From the NCBI RefSeq assembly GCF_018642165.1, contig NZ_JAHHZM010000001.1, positions 806,001 to 870,000 of the forward strand: DNA of 64,000 nt, in the 5' to 3' direction. The notes beneath the pieces were generated by a model that was given only the letters and a program-made list of their open reading frames with translations, searched no databases and was not told where the DNA came from. The position numbers and the translations under genes are program-made. This document shows, in pieces, positions 35,895 to 44,977 of this stretch (its first letter is position 1; each line of letters starts with the position of its first letter). This stretch comes from Echinicola shivajiensis (GTDB taxonomy: Bacteria; Bacteroidota; Bacteroidia; Cytophagales; Cyclobacteriaceae).

Positions 35895-37724
35895 CTAGTA
35901 ACCAGGAAACTGTACCAAAGCTTTGTTCCTGTCGATTTCCCTTTGAGGTATTGGATAAAAATAGAATTTATCCCTCCAGTCTGCCCGGGTAAAAGCAACC
36001 ACTCTTTGATGGAATGCAGGATCGGACATATATCCACCTGCCTCAATATTCATCCCATGAAACTCCCCTCCTTGGTGGTCTTCTTCGGTATCAGGAATTT
36101 TCCACCTTCTCACATCCCAGTAGCGATGTCCCTCATACATCAATTCAATCTGCCTCTCCAAGCGGATTTCCTTTCGCATTGTAGCCTGATCAGTGCTTCC
36201 ATCATAATCTGCCAATCCTCCCCGGTTCCTGATTCTATTGAGATAGATCAATATATCAGGGTGGCCTGGAGAATATTCATTGAGCGCCTCTATATAATTC
36301 AGGTAGACCTCTCCCAAACGGATCATCATAGCCGGTCTGGAAAAGTTTGTCCCACTCCTGAAATCTGTATTAGGGTGGATGTTCTTCCTTGCAGTATATC
36401 CTGTAATTGGCCAGTCCCTTGGTGCACCTTGCTTACCACTATTTCCACTAAAATAAAACTCCACATAATCAGACCCAGGCACTGACACCACCGGCACAGT
36501 AGCCCCATTAAACGTTACATTGACATAGAACCTAGGCTCCCTACCGACATACATATTATAAGTACCAGCGGTATAGTATTCACTCCCTTCTGAAGTAAAT
36601 CCAGATTCAGAATATCCACTGGTTGGATTATCAATACTTTTACCGTTGGCCATTCTAAAATCATCCACCATCTCCTGGGTGACGGCAATACCATTCCAGG
36701 CTTGACCATTAGCATTCCTAGGTGAACAATGTCTTTCCCAAGAACCGTTAACATTATTGTCCGGTCTCAACCAAATCCCCTCAGTTTCCCAACCATTGTA
36801 CATCAATTCTTTACTCGAGAGATATCCCTTCACAAAAGGATCTTCATGGTCTACTTCATAAAGGTTCCATAATCCCATATCTATCACTTCTTTTGCTGCA
36901 TCAGCTGCATCTTTCCATCTTGCTTCCTCATAAGTCTGGTTAAACAAAACAGTCCCGTCCTGGTTTTTAAAATTGCCCAAACTTGTATTTCCATTAAACA
37001 AAGGGCTGGCATGATACAGCAAAATCTGGGATTGTACGGCTTTGATGATTGGCTTGGTAATCCTGCCTGTTTGCTGCAAATCCTCTTGATTGGGATTGTT
37101 GGGGTTTAAATGCTTTTCAGGCACTAGCTCATGGGCTTTATCCATTTCAGAGAGTACATATGCTACACATTCGTCCCAAGTACTTCTGGGAATCTGAAAA
37201 TCGGCTTCTGGAGGCAGTGTGCTTTCCCCCATAATCACTATTGGCCCATACTGCTTCATCATCAACCAATAGAAATATGCCCTCAAAAACCTGACTTCTC
37301 CTTTGTATTGGGTAATCAACTGTGGCCCACCTGGCTGCTCCAATATTTCTTGGTTCATATCAATATTTTCGAGGAAAATACCTGCAGACCTAATGGTTTG
37401 ATAGTACCAGTCCCAATGATTAGGGCTCGTATTTACTGGTGTAAGCGCCCCGGAATTGATCGCCGGTTGTGACCATGCATAGTTTACTTCATCAGACTGG
37501 CCACTCCATGGCGTACCGTAAGGTTGATCCCACATCTGGGGAATGGGATTATATATCCTGGCCAGCCACTCCTCGGTCATGTTTTTATTGGTAAACACGT
37601 CCTCTAGTGTAGTGATATTATCAGGAACAGTATTTAAAAAGTCCTCATTACAACTTGAAGAGAAAAGTAACTGCCCCATTAAGGCCAAAGCAATTAATCT
37701 ATATTTTTTATCTTTTAAGTTCAT
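35895..37724 (-). CDS. RagB/SusD-family lipoprotein (unit A)
   Basis: About 609 residues (two consecutive ATG codons, 37727 and 37724; the second is as good). Lipobox LLFSSSCNEDF with acidic residues after. SusD features: RFLRAYFYWLMMKQYGP, PAMMIRLGEVYLNYIEALNE, RLERQIELMYEGHRYWDVRRW and the ending YFYPIPQREIDRN. It is the longest of the SusD proteins here. It is 14 bases downstream of the unit A SusC and 40 bases upstream of the DUF1735 gene. Confidence 0.94.
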   Translation of the reverse strand: MNLKDKKYRLIALALMGQLLFSSSCNEDFLNTVPDNITTLEDVFTNKNMTEEWLARIYNPIPQMWDQPYGTPWSGQSDEVNYAWSQPAINSGALTPVNTSPNHWDWYYQTIRSAGIFLENIDMNQEILEQPGGPQLITQYKGEVRFLRAYFYWLMMKQYGPIVIMGESTLPPEADFQIPRSTWDECVAYVLSEMDKAHELVPEKHLNPNNPNQEDLQQTGRITKPIIKAVQSQILLYHASPLFNGNTSLGNFKNQDGTVLFNQTYEEARWKDAADAAKEVIDMGLWNLYEVDHEDPFVKGYLSSKELMYNGWETEGIWLRPDNNVNGSWERHCSPRNANGQAWNGIAVTQEMVDDFRMANGKSIDNPTSGYSESGFTSEGSEYYTAGTYNMYVGREPRFYVNVTFNGATVPVVSVPGSDYVEFYFSGNSGKQGAPRDWPITGYTARKNIHPNTDFRSGTNFSRPAMMIRLGEVYLNYIEALNEYSPGHPDILIYLNRIRNRGGLADYDGSTDQATMRKEIRLERQIELMYEGHRYWDVRRWKIPDTEEDHQGGEFHGMNIEAGGYMSDPAFHQRVVAFTRADWRDKFYFYPIPQREIDRNKALVQFPGY

Positions 37725-37740
37725 CATTTTTCTCTAGGTT

Positions 37741-40700
37741 TTATTGAAAACTAGCTCTTACACCAAGGTTAATGGCAGTGGTATTTGGGTATGCCGTTCC
37801 TCTGCCATCGCCAAGTTCCGGATCCCATATTTCCCAAGGAGAAAAGGTCAAGAGATTGGTTCCATTCACATAAACCCTAAGGTTTTTCATGCCATATTTT
37901 TCCAAGGATTTCATACTGAAATTATAGGCTACCTCAGCATTCTTCAACCTGATATAATCAGACCTGTACAGCCACCAGGTACTGCCATAATAATTGGTAG
38001 TCACATCCTGTCTTGTGGATAACCTTGGATAAAAGGCATTGGGGTTGGGGTTTTCCGGAGTCCACCGGTCCAAGGCTTTTTGATAAAGGTTTCCTCTTGT
38101 TGGACCTTCTGAAAAAGGAGTGGTCCCTGTTCCTCCAGAATACATAAAATCAGATTTACCTGCTCCTTGGAAAAAGACAACAAATTCAAAGCGTTTAATC
38201 CCTACGCCCAAATTAAGCCCATACAAAATCTGAGGAATAGAACCGTAGCCAATAGCTTTCTGGTCATAACTATTGATCATCCCGTCTCCATTCAGGTCTT
38301 GGTATTTGATATCTCCGGGACGGATATCCCCAGCCTGCTCCGGCGAATTCAGAATATCTTCTTCATCTTCAAATAAGCCCAAGGCAACATAACCAAATCG
38401 CTGATCTATGCGATGTCCTACCCTATTTTCCCAAGGATGCTGCCAGGGAGGAAGTCCATCATATACGTTTTTATTTTTATTGTAATTAAATGTTCCCCTA
38501 AACGACACAAAATCAAAAAGAGCACTGGATGGGAAATATTTATTGTAGTTGAGCGTGACATCAACCCCTTTGTTTTCTGTGATCCCTATATTACCATATG
38601 GGATATTCGATGTGAATCCAGAGGCTCCAGGAATATCATTTTGTATCAACAAAATCCCTGTACGACGTTCTTTAAAAAGCTCCACGATCAAAGAGAGGTC
38701 ATCATCTAATGAACTGATTTCTATCCCTAAATTATGGCGCTTACCTGTTTCCCAAGTCACATCTGAACCTACTTGTCCCTCCTCTAGTCCTTCCCAGGTT
38801 CTTGTATTTCCCGGTACACCAAATGTATAACCAGATCCACCTCCCAAGTCATTAATTCTGGTTTGGAAAAGGAACCTTGAACCGGTATCGCTATTTCCGG
38901 TCAGTCCATAGGTATACCGAAATTTCAAATGACTAATCACGTTTTTAATAGGTTGGAAAAATTCTTCATTGGACACTAGCCATCCTGTACCGAAAGAAGG
39001 GAAGAAACCATATCTTTTCTTGGGTGAAAAGTTTTCCGAACCGGAATACCCAAAATTGGCTTCGATAAAATACCTTTCATCATAACCATAGGTTCCTCTT
39101 CCAGAAATGCCTCTATGTCTAAAAGGAATAGATTCAATTAAATCACCTGCATCACCATTTACATAGTCGGATTGATAATACAGTAATAGCCCCGAAACAT
39201 CGTGCTTCCCAAATGAGCGGTTATAATTGATGGCTGTTTCCGTATAGAATTTCCTGTTTCCACCTCGTGAATTTTCAAATCCAAGCACATCGGATCCCGG
39301 CGAAACAACTTGCGTAATCAGTTCTCCATTTTCATCCCTTCCGATAGCGGAATAAGTCTGTACATTTCTTGTTCTTCTCAGATTGTTCCAGCCATAGGCA
39401 TCAAAGGAAAACATGGTGGTGGCACTAAGCCCTTCTGTAATGGCATCAAGCTCCTGTCTGAGACGAATATTTGACCGGATAGTGTTTCTGAATTCGGTAG
39501 CATAGCCGGACTGTGTCAAGTTTTTGTATGGATTAGGGATATTTCCACCTCCTGATCCTTGTGACCATTGCCCATTGGAATACCTTGGAGGGATAACGTG
39601 GGGTGGTGTCTGTGTAGCCTGGTCAAACAGATCCCCGGTTCCCACACCAGGATAATTACCATTGATGATAAACCCGTTAATCCCCAATTCCAGTTTAGTG
39701 GTCTTGGTTACCTTTACATCCACATTCGTCAGGAAGTTGAATCGGTCTACTTTTAACTGTGAATTATAAGACTGCACCTCATCGTTCTTCAACATGCCCG
39801 TTTCAGAAAAATATCCTGCAGACACATAATAATTGGCAAAATCAGAACCACCCCTAACATTCACATTGGCACTTCTATTATATCCATATTTGTTGAACAG
39901 CTCGTCATACCAATTCACATTGGGGTACAAATCAGGGTCTTCACCGGAAATATGTTTTAGGATCTGTTCTTCAGAGTATTGCGGGGTTCTGCCCCTAACT
40001 TCCAAACCTTCATTGTATAGCCGCATAAAATCTGGTGCATCCACAAACTCTGGCAACTGGGTAAATTGTGTAACGGCATGATTAACTTCCACATTGATTT
40101 GTGGCTTCCCTGGCTGGCCGGATTTTGTGTTGATGATGATCACACCATTGGCTCCCCTTGCTCCATATACCGCGGTAGCAGAAGCATCCTTCAAAACGGT
40201 AAAGCTCTCTATATCTTCCGGATTAATATCATTGATCCCCCGATCCGGCACACCGTCCACTATTAACAAAGGACTACGCGGACTTGAGCCAAATGTAGCA
40301 ATACCACGAATAAATATATCTGCCCCATCATATCCAGGCTCTCCACTTCTCTGTACAGAAACTATACCTGCCAATCTACCTCCAAGGGAATTGGTCAAGC
40401 TTCGATTAGGCAATTTAAGCTCCCCTGCTTTTACAGTTGATTGGGATCCCACCAAACTTACCTTCTTCTGTTCACCAAAACCAACCACTACTACTTCTTC
40501 CAATGACTCGGTGTCTTCCTGCAGGACTATTTCATACTTACTGGTAGCACCTATCTCCACTTCCAGAGATTTATATCCAACAAATGAAACCAGGATCTTC
40601 GGATTTGCCGTAATTAACGTTAAAGAAAACTCGCCATCCACATTGGCGGCCACACCATTGGTGGTCCCCACTTCCACAATATTTGCACCGGGAATAGTGA

Positions 40701-41136
40701 TACCTTCAGCATCCTTTACCACGCCATAAATGGTCCTGTCTTCCTTGACCTGTGGTTCCTCTTTTTTCGTTTGGAATCTGGCCTTTACCACATTAACGGT
40801 ATTATTGAGCCTCATAAAATCGAGCGAGGCTTGATTGCCGATAAAGCCAAGAACTTCTGTTAATTTTTCATTATTAAAAGCTTTCGTAATACGTACACTC
40901 TTATCCAAATCTTTGCTATCATAAGAAAATTTCAAAGAAGTCTGTCTTTCTATTAAACTGAAAGCCTTTTCCAAGCTATGGTTCTTGAAAACCACATCCA
41001 CCACAATGGGCTCTTCCTGCCCAAGCATTTCCATATTTATATCTTCCGCACGCAAAATCCCCACCACTCCTATACATAACCCTAACACCAACAGCAAACA
41101 ATGCCGGTATTTAAGTTCAAGTAATGTTTTTTTCAT
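37741..41136 (-). CDS. SusC-type TonB-dependent receptor with STN domain (unit A)
   Basis: A 1131-residue outer-membrane transporter. Signal peptide; STN domain at about residues 45-118 (VFKNHSLEKAFSLIERQTSL and onward); regulatory-like domain at about 135-210 (IYGVVKDAEGITIPGANIVE); TonB-box-like EEVVVVGFGEQKKVS; plug with LGGRLAGIVSVQRSGEPG and TVLKDASATAVYGARGANG; beta-barrel to the C-terminus (GVRASFQ). Upstream genes encode its FecR and sigma factor. It is diverged from the unit B and C proteins, so the substrates may differ. Confidence 0.95.
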   Translation of the reverse strand: MKKTLLELKYRHCLLLVLGLCIGVVGILRAEDINMEMLGQEEPIVVDVVFKNHSLEKAFSLIERQTSLKFSYDSKDLDKSVRITKAFNNEKLTEVLGFIGNQASLDFMRLNNTVNVVKARFQTKKEEPQVKEDRTIYGVVKDAEGITIPGANIVEVGTTNGVAANVDGEFSLTLITANPKILVSFVGYKSLEVEIGATSKYEIVLQEDTESLEEVVVVGFGEQKKVSLVGSQSTVKAGELKLPNRSLTNSLGGRLAGIVSVQRSGEPGYDGADIFIRGIATFGSSPRSPLLIVDGVPDRGINDINPEDIESFTVLKDASATAVYGARGANGVIIINTKSGQPGKPQINVEVNHAVTQFTQLPEFVDAPDFMRLYNEGLEVRGRTPQYSEEQILKHISGEDPDLYPNVNWYDELFNKYGYNRSANVNVRGGSDFANYYVSAGYFSETGMLKNDEVQSYNSQLKVDRFNFLTNVDVKVTKTTKLELGINGFIINGNYPGVGTGDLFDQATQTPPHVIPPRYSNGQWSQGSGGGNIPNPYKNLTQSGYATEFRNTIRSNIRLRQELDAITEGLSATTMFSFDAYGWNNLRRTRNVQTYSAIGRDENGELITQVVSPGSDVLGFENSRGGNRKFYTETAINYNRSFGKHDVSGLLLYYQSDYVNGDAGDLIESIPFRHRGISGRGTYGYDERYFIEANFGYSGSENFSPKKRYGFFPSFGTGWLVSNEEFFQPIKNVISHLKFRYTYGLTGNSDTGSRFLFQTRINDLGGGSGYTFGVPGNTRTWEGLEEGQVGSDVTWETGKRHNLGIEISSLDDDLSLIVELFKERRTGILLIQNDIPGASGFTSNIPYGNIGITENKGVDVTLNYNKYFPSSALFDFVSFRGTFNYNKNKNVYDGLPPWQHPWENRVGHRIDQRFGYVALGLFEDEEDILNSPEQAGDIRPGDIKYQDLNGDGMINSYDQKAIGYGSIPQILYGLNLGVGIKRFEFVVFFQGAGKSDFMYSGGTGTTPFSEGPTRGNLYQKALDRWTPENPNPNAFYPRLSTRQDVTTNYYGSTWWLYRSDYIRLKNAEVAYNFSMKSLEKYGMKNLRVYVNGTNLLTFSPWEIWDPELGDGRGTAYPNTTAINLGVRASFQ

Positions 41137-41180
41137 ACTTTTGTTTGGTTTTAATAATTAATAACTGTTAAAACATAATG

Positions 41181-41242
41181 TTCAATTCCTGCCCACCCCC
41201 ATGTCAGGAATTGAATTGCAGGGGTAATAATCATTACCCCTG
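41181..41242 (-). promoter_or_regulatory. Two perfect stem-loops in the FecR-SusC gap of unit A
   Basis: First pair: TTCAATTCCTG (41181-41191) with CAGGAATTGAA (41205-41215), 11 of 11 bases. Second pair: CAGGGGTAAT (41219-41228) with ATTACCCCTG (41233-41242), 10 of 10 bases with a 4-base loop. They fill much of the 154-base gap between the anti-sigma and SusC genes. The second is followed by a T-rich tract only on the plus strand, so for the minus-strand operon it is not a classical terminator. Attenuation or mRNA processing is inferred. Confidence 0.6.
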
Positions 41243-41290
41243 TTTTGTTTTATGATGTGTTAGTTTTTGACATTATGGGTTTATTTTTAG

Positions 41291-42373
41291 TTAATATATT
41301 TTCACTTGATCACCGGTTATTTCAAAATCAAATCCTTTCACAAAACCTATACTTTCTAGGACATTTTCCATACTTTCATTATCAAAGCTCCCGGTATAAT
41401 TCCAGTTCTGCTTTTTGATAGTTGGATTTTGGAAGACAATCTCCACCCCATACCACTTTTCCAATTCCTGCCAAACTTCTTCATTGGAGGCTTTATTGAA
41501 AGAAAGAATGCCTCGTTTCCAAGCCAGCACATCTGAGACATTAAATTTCCCTTTTATAAAGCTTATTTTATCCTTGACATCCACAGCCACTTGCTCACCA
41601 GGCTCTAAAAGTGTGGATTCCTTCATCCCTGTTTTACTGACCATATTGACACCAACCTTGCCAGTAACCAATGAAATACTTACTTGTTCCATTTGCTGCT
41701 TTATATTAAAAGAGGTCCCCAGAGCGGTGGTAACCGTACCGTTTGATTTGACTCTAAACGGACGAGTATCTTTGGCTACATCAAAAAATGCTTCCCCCTC
41801 CAAGGTCACAAACCTGACCGTATCGTTAAAAACTTCTTCAAAATGAATTTTACTGGCCGAGTTCATAGTTACAATGGTCCCATCACTCAACCTAGTAGTT
41901 AATTTCCGCCCCTTTTCTGTAGATTTGGTAATAAAAGGCACCTCTTTTATAACAGGAACGGCTTCCTTTGGATGCTCCCAAAACCACACTCCAACGACCC
42001 CAATTATCAGAACGGCCGCTGAAGCAACCCAGCCCCAGTTATTACTTCTTTTGGATTTATATTGATAGTGAGTTTTCCTATCATGTAGGGCCACAACATG
42101 AGCCTCCTTTTTTGAATTTTCAGATTGATCGATTCTTTTATTAATCCTGCGTTGCAGTTCTGAAATTCTTTCAGGGCTTTTGTCTTTCTCAAAGTTTAGC
42201 TTATTGATGATTTTCTTAGCTTCCTCAGAATTATTCCGCAAATGGGGAAAAGATGCAAAAATTTCTTCCCAATCAACCTCAGAATCCTTTCCCTTCACCC
42301 AGTCAACAAATGACTCATCCAATAAAAAGTCTTCAACTTGATACTTTTGATATTTATTATTCTTGTCTTTCAA
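41291..42373 (-). CDS. FecR-family anti-sigma factor (unit A), TTG start
   Basis: A 360-residue inner-membrane protein: N-terminal cytoplasmic part (YQVEDFLLDESFVDWVKGKD), transmembrane helix at about residues 113-132 (WGWVASAAVLIIGVVGVWFW), FecR domain (KLTTRLSDGTIVTMNSAS, FFDVAKDTRPFRV, GTSFNIKQQ) and a C-terminal STN-like part (NWNYTGSFDNESMENVLESI). No ATG is available: an in-frame stop lies three codons before the TTG at 42373, so TTG (or the ATT two codons earlier) must start the protein. Confidence 0.9.
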   Translation of the reverse strand: MKDKNNKYQKYQVEDFLLDESFVDWVKGKDSEVDWEEIFASFPHLRNNSEEAKKIINKLNFEKDKSPERISELQRRINKRIDQSENSKKEAHVVALHDRKTHYQYKSKRSNNWGWVASAAVLIIGVVGVWFWEHPKEAVPVIKEVPFITKSTEKGRKLTTRLSDGTIVTMNSASKIHFEEVFNDTVRFVTLEGEAFFDVAKDTRPFRVKSNGTVTTALGTSFNIKQQMEQVSISLVTGKVGVNMVSKTGMKESTLLEPGEQVAVDVKDKISFIKGKFNVSDVLAWKRGILSFNKASNEEVWQELEKWYGVEIVFQNPTIKKQNWNYTGSFDNESMENVLESIGFVKGFDFEITGDQVKIY

Positions 42374-42626
42374 GGCAATTCAGATATTATCTTTACCCCT
42401 AAATCCCAAGACCAGTGAAATTACTCCCTGAATTATCGAAAAATTTTAAAAAAAATTTGAAGGCCTAAAAAATGATGACTACTTCTTAATAAATATCAGG
42501 AAAAAATTGACGTCCCTAGGAACACATAATATATAGGGAATGAAGGCATTACATAAATAGACCGAAATATAATGGTCAAAAAAATCAATCGAAGCACAGT
42601 TAGCTATTACTACCCTAGCTCAATAA

Positions 42627-43235
42627 TCAAACTAACATATTTTTTCTCAAAATCATCATCCCCTTGGAAAGTGCATTATAAACTGATTTCTTATCGAGTT
42701 CCAGAATTTGGCAAACTTCGTCAAAGCTCAAACCATTATAATATTTTAAATAAATAATTTCTTTTTGCCGGGAACTGAGCTTTTTGAAACATTGATTTAA
42801 AGCCCTCATTTGCTCCTGACGGGAATCTTCCTCCATAAAGGATGTTTCCAATGTAGCATTAAAATCAATTGAGGAATCTGGTAAAAACCTTCCGATCAAG
42901 GAGTGTCTTTTACTATTTCTTTTGAGGACTTTAAACAACTCTTTCCTAAATGCTGCCATTAAATAATACCTAATATTATCAGTGGTTTTTAATTGCCCCC
43001 TTTTCTGCCAAATTCTGCAAAAAACCTCTTGCAAGCAGTCATCGATTATGTACTCATCATTTGTAAAACTCTGGCCATATGCCTGCAAATCTTCTATATG
43101 ATCATTAAAAATCTGGTCAAAAGCCAACCGATCACCTAACTTCATATCAGTCCATAGCTGACGGTCCTCTTTCGGGCAATAGGAAACTTTAATTAAAGGC
43201 ATAACGAGGTTAAATGGGCTAATTTGCAATTCCAT
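42627..43235 (-). CDS. ECF RNA polymerase sigma factor (unit A)
   Basis: About 202 residues from the ATG at 43235; an ATG at 43202 is an alternative and the longest frame begins with GTG at 43253. Region 2 (AFDQIFNDHIEDLQAYGQSF, DDCLQEVFCRIWQKRGQL) and region 4 (LSSRQKEIIYLKYYNGLSF, DEVCQILELDKKSVYNALS) are clear. Unlike the other two sigma factors here it has no hydrophobic C-terminal tail. It is followed after a 250-base AT-rich gap by its FecR gene. Confidence 0.92.
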   Translation of the reverse strand: MELQISPFNLVMPLIKVSYCPKEDRQLWTDMKLGDRLAFDQIFNDHIEDLQAYGQSFTNDEYIIDDCLQEVFCRIWQKRGQLKTTDNIRYYLMAAFRKELFKVLKRNSKRHSLIGRFLPDSSIDFNATLETSFMEEDSRQEQMRALNQCFKKLSSRQKEIIYLKYYNGLSFDEVCQILELDKKSVYNALSKGMMILRKNMLV

Positions 43236-43438
43236 ATAAGTTGAAAACACCACTAAAAATCAAGTAAATAAAACAATCCATTGTAATCTACATGATAAAA
43301 GAAATTTTCAACAATAATTCGGAAGTTAAACAGATTTCTACAATTAGCAAAAACATCCATGCTATTTCAAGTAGAAAACATTCTAACAAGAAATAAATTA
43401 CTATATCAATTCAGCAAGTCCATTTATCAAATTCCCAT

Positions 43439-43471
43439 AAAAAAGGCCGAAGAAAAATTTCCTCGGCCTTT
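43439..43471 (-). terminator. Rho-independent terminator after the GTP cyclohydrolase gene
   Basis: AAGGCCGAAG (from 43443) and the complementary arm ending CCTCGGCCTT (43461-43470) form a GC-rich stem with one mismatch. Minus-strand transcription then runs into a T-tract. It lies 24 bases past the folE stop codon. Confidence 0.75.
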
Positions 43472-43494
43472 AAAATCTTATTAGAGACAAATAC

Positions 43495-44193
43495 TTAGCC
43501 CATCGTAATATATTGCATGAATTCAGCTCGCGTTTTTTCGTCTTTATCAAACTTTCCACTGTAAAATGAGGTAACAGTTTTACTGTTTACATCCTTAACC
43601 CCTCTAGAAGAAACACACATATGATGCGCATCAATCACTACTGCCACATCCTCGGTCCCTAATATTTCTTTCAGCTCATTACCTATTTGCATGGTCAATC
43701 TCTCCTGAACCTGTGGACGCTTAGCAAAATACTGTACTATTCGGTTGATCTTGGACAAACCAATTACATGGCCATTAGAAATATATGCTACATGTGCTTT
43801 ACCATAAATAGGCACAAAATGATGCTCACAGTGGGAAAAGAAGGTGATATCTTTCTCCACTAACATCTCACTATATTTGTATTTATTTTCAAAAAGTTTC
43901 ACATCAGGTTTATTTTTTGGGTCTAGTCCACTGAAAACTTCCTGGATAAACATTTTGGCCACTCTCCGCGGGGTTCCACTAAGACTATCATCTGTTAGGT
44001 CTAATCCCAGCACATGCATAATCTCCTTGAAATGCTTTTCGATAAGCTCCATTTTTAGTTCATCATCCATTTCAAAAGCATCTTCCCTCAATGGTGTCTC
44101 ATGGGACGTACCAATATGTTCATCCCCAATTTCATCTATAGACCTATCTATATTAATCCCCGTCGTATTCAACATAATTTCTTTCTGTTTCAT
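43495..44193 (-). CDS. folE: GTP cyclohydrolase I
   Basis: A 232-residue enzyme that converts GTP to dihydroneopterin triphosphate, the first step of tetrahydrofolate and pterin synthesis. Zinc ligands C122, H125 (SHCEHHFVP) and C193 (HHMCVSSRG) are present, with the typical GLSKINRIVQYFAKRPQVQE helix and the ending VTSFYSGKF. The start is uncertain: ATG 44193 overlaps the upstream gene by 41 bases and ATG 44175 by 23. It is translationally coupled to the pterin synthase-like gene in one operon. Confidence 0.95.
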   Translation of the reverse strand: MKQKEIMLNTTGINIDRSIDEIGDEHIGTSHETPLREDAFEMDDELKMELIEKHFKEIMHVLGLDLTDDSLSGTPRRVAKMFIQEVFSGLDPKNKPDVKLFENKYKYSEMLVEKDITFFSHCEHHFVPIYGKAHVAYISNGHVIGLSKINRIVQYFAKRPQVQERLTMQIGNELKEILGTEDVAVVIDAHHMCVSSRGVKDVNSKTVTSFYSGKFDKDEKTRAEFMQYITMG

Positions 44194-44563
44194 ATAATCG
44201 AACCGTTAGATCGTATTTATCTTCTATTTCTTTCCTTAAAATATTCCAAATAACCACAGCAATGTTTTCTGCAGTTGGGTTAAGTTGTTTAAATTCATCT
44301 GCATCGAGGTTTAAATTTTTATGATCAAACTTCTTTAAGATTCTTTCCTTGATCAGATCGCTTAACACTTTCATGTCATATACGTAACCTGTTTCAGGAT
44401 CGATCTCTCCTACTAATTTAACGACCAATTCATAATTGTGACCATGAAAGCTGGGGTTATTGCACTTACCAAAAACTGATTGATTTTTCTCATCTGACCA
44501 TTCAGGATTACACAATCTATGTGCCGCATTAAAATGTTCCTTTCGGTAAACCGATACTTTCAT
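44153..44563 (-). CDS. 6-pyruvoyl-tetrahydropterin synthase / QueD-family enzyme
   Basis: A 136-residue protein with the zinc ligands H15, H40 and H42, catalytic C34, the D80-H81 pair (FDHKNLN) and a final E125 (LYETERNYVEY). The active-site stretch FGKCNNPSFHGHNY, with cysteine six residues before the first histidine, and GEIDPETGYVYDM resemble mammalian PTPS more than E. coli QueD, where the cysteine is four before. It acts on dihydroneopterin triphosphate, the product of the adjacent FolE. It could serve queuosine or tetrahydropterin synthesis; the sequence leans to the latter. Confidence 0.85.
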   Translation of the reverse strand: MKVSVYRKEHFNAAHRLCNPEWSDEKNQSVFGKCNNPSFHGHNYELVVKLVGEIDPETGYVYDMKVLSDLIKERILKKFDHKNLNLDADEFKQLNPTAENIAVVIWNILRKEIEDKYDLTVRLYETERNYVEYDGD

Positions 44564-44977
44564 ATATTACTTTAATCGTTTAAATCTGACTAATACTAAT
44601 AGGTGATCTACAAATTCCAACATCTCCTATCAGAACATATATTTGCACTATAATGTTTTAACGACCGGAAAAAACTTAGCTCATTTCCATAAACCAAGCT
44701 TCTTGAAATCAACCGCTTGTTATATTTTAAGACCGCAAAACTAACCAAATAATATTTCATTTGCACTCCAATCTGTGATTAAGCTTAGTAAAACCCTTCT
44801 AATAGTCTGGTTTTGCATAAGATTTCAGGATTAAGAACATCAATAATTGGATTTTCAGTTCATTTTCACAATGATTAGTTTAATTTTGCGTTTTAAACAA
44901 GAAAGGATAGCCCCCTGTTTTACAACAAATTACATCACCCATTTACTCGACAAAATAATTTCGAGAAATTAGTACCT
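44564..44977. other. Gene-free 414-base divergent gap with candidate -7 boxes
   Basis: The gap separates the pterin operon (minus) from the transpeptidase-like gene (plus). On the plus strand TAATTTTG (44881-44888) matches the TAnnTTTG box and lies 90 bases before the ATG at 44978; TATATTTG also occurs at 44638-44645. No convincing -33 element accompanies either. No ORF, RNA gene or repeat was recognised in the rest. Confidence 0.5.

Noticed and set aside
42500-42540. Small inverted sequence TCCCTA/TAGGGA in the region downstream of the unit A sigma gene
   Set aside because: Only six base pairs with a long loop in AT-rich DNA, and no T-run. Too weak to call a terminator.
44638-44645. Second -7-like box TATATTTG far upstream of the 44978 gene, possibly a small RNA promoter
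   Set aside because: There is no matching -33 element, no terminator downstream and no conserved structure visible.
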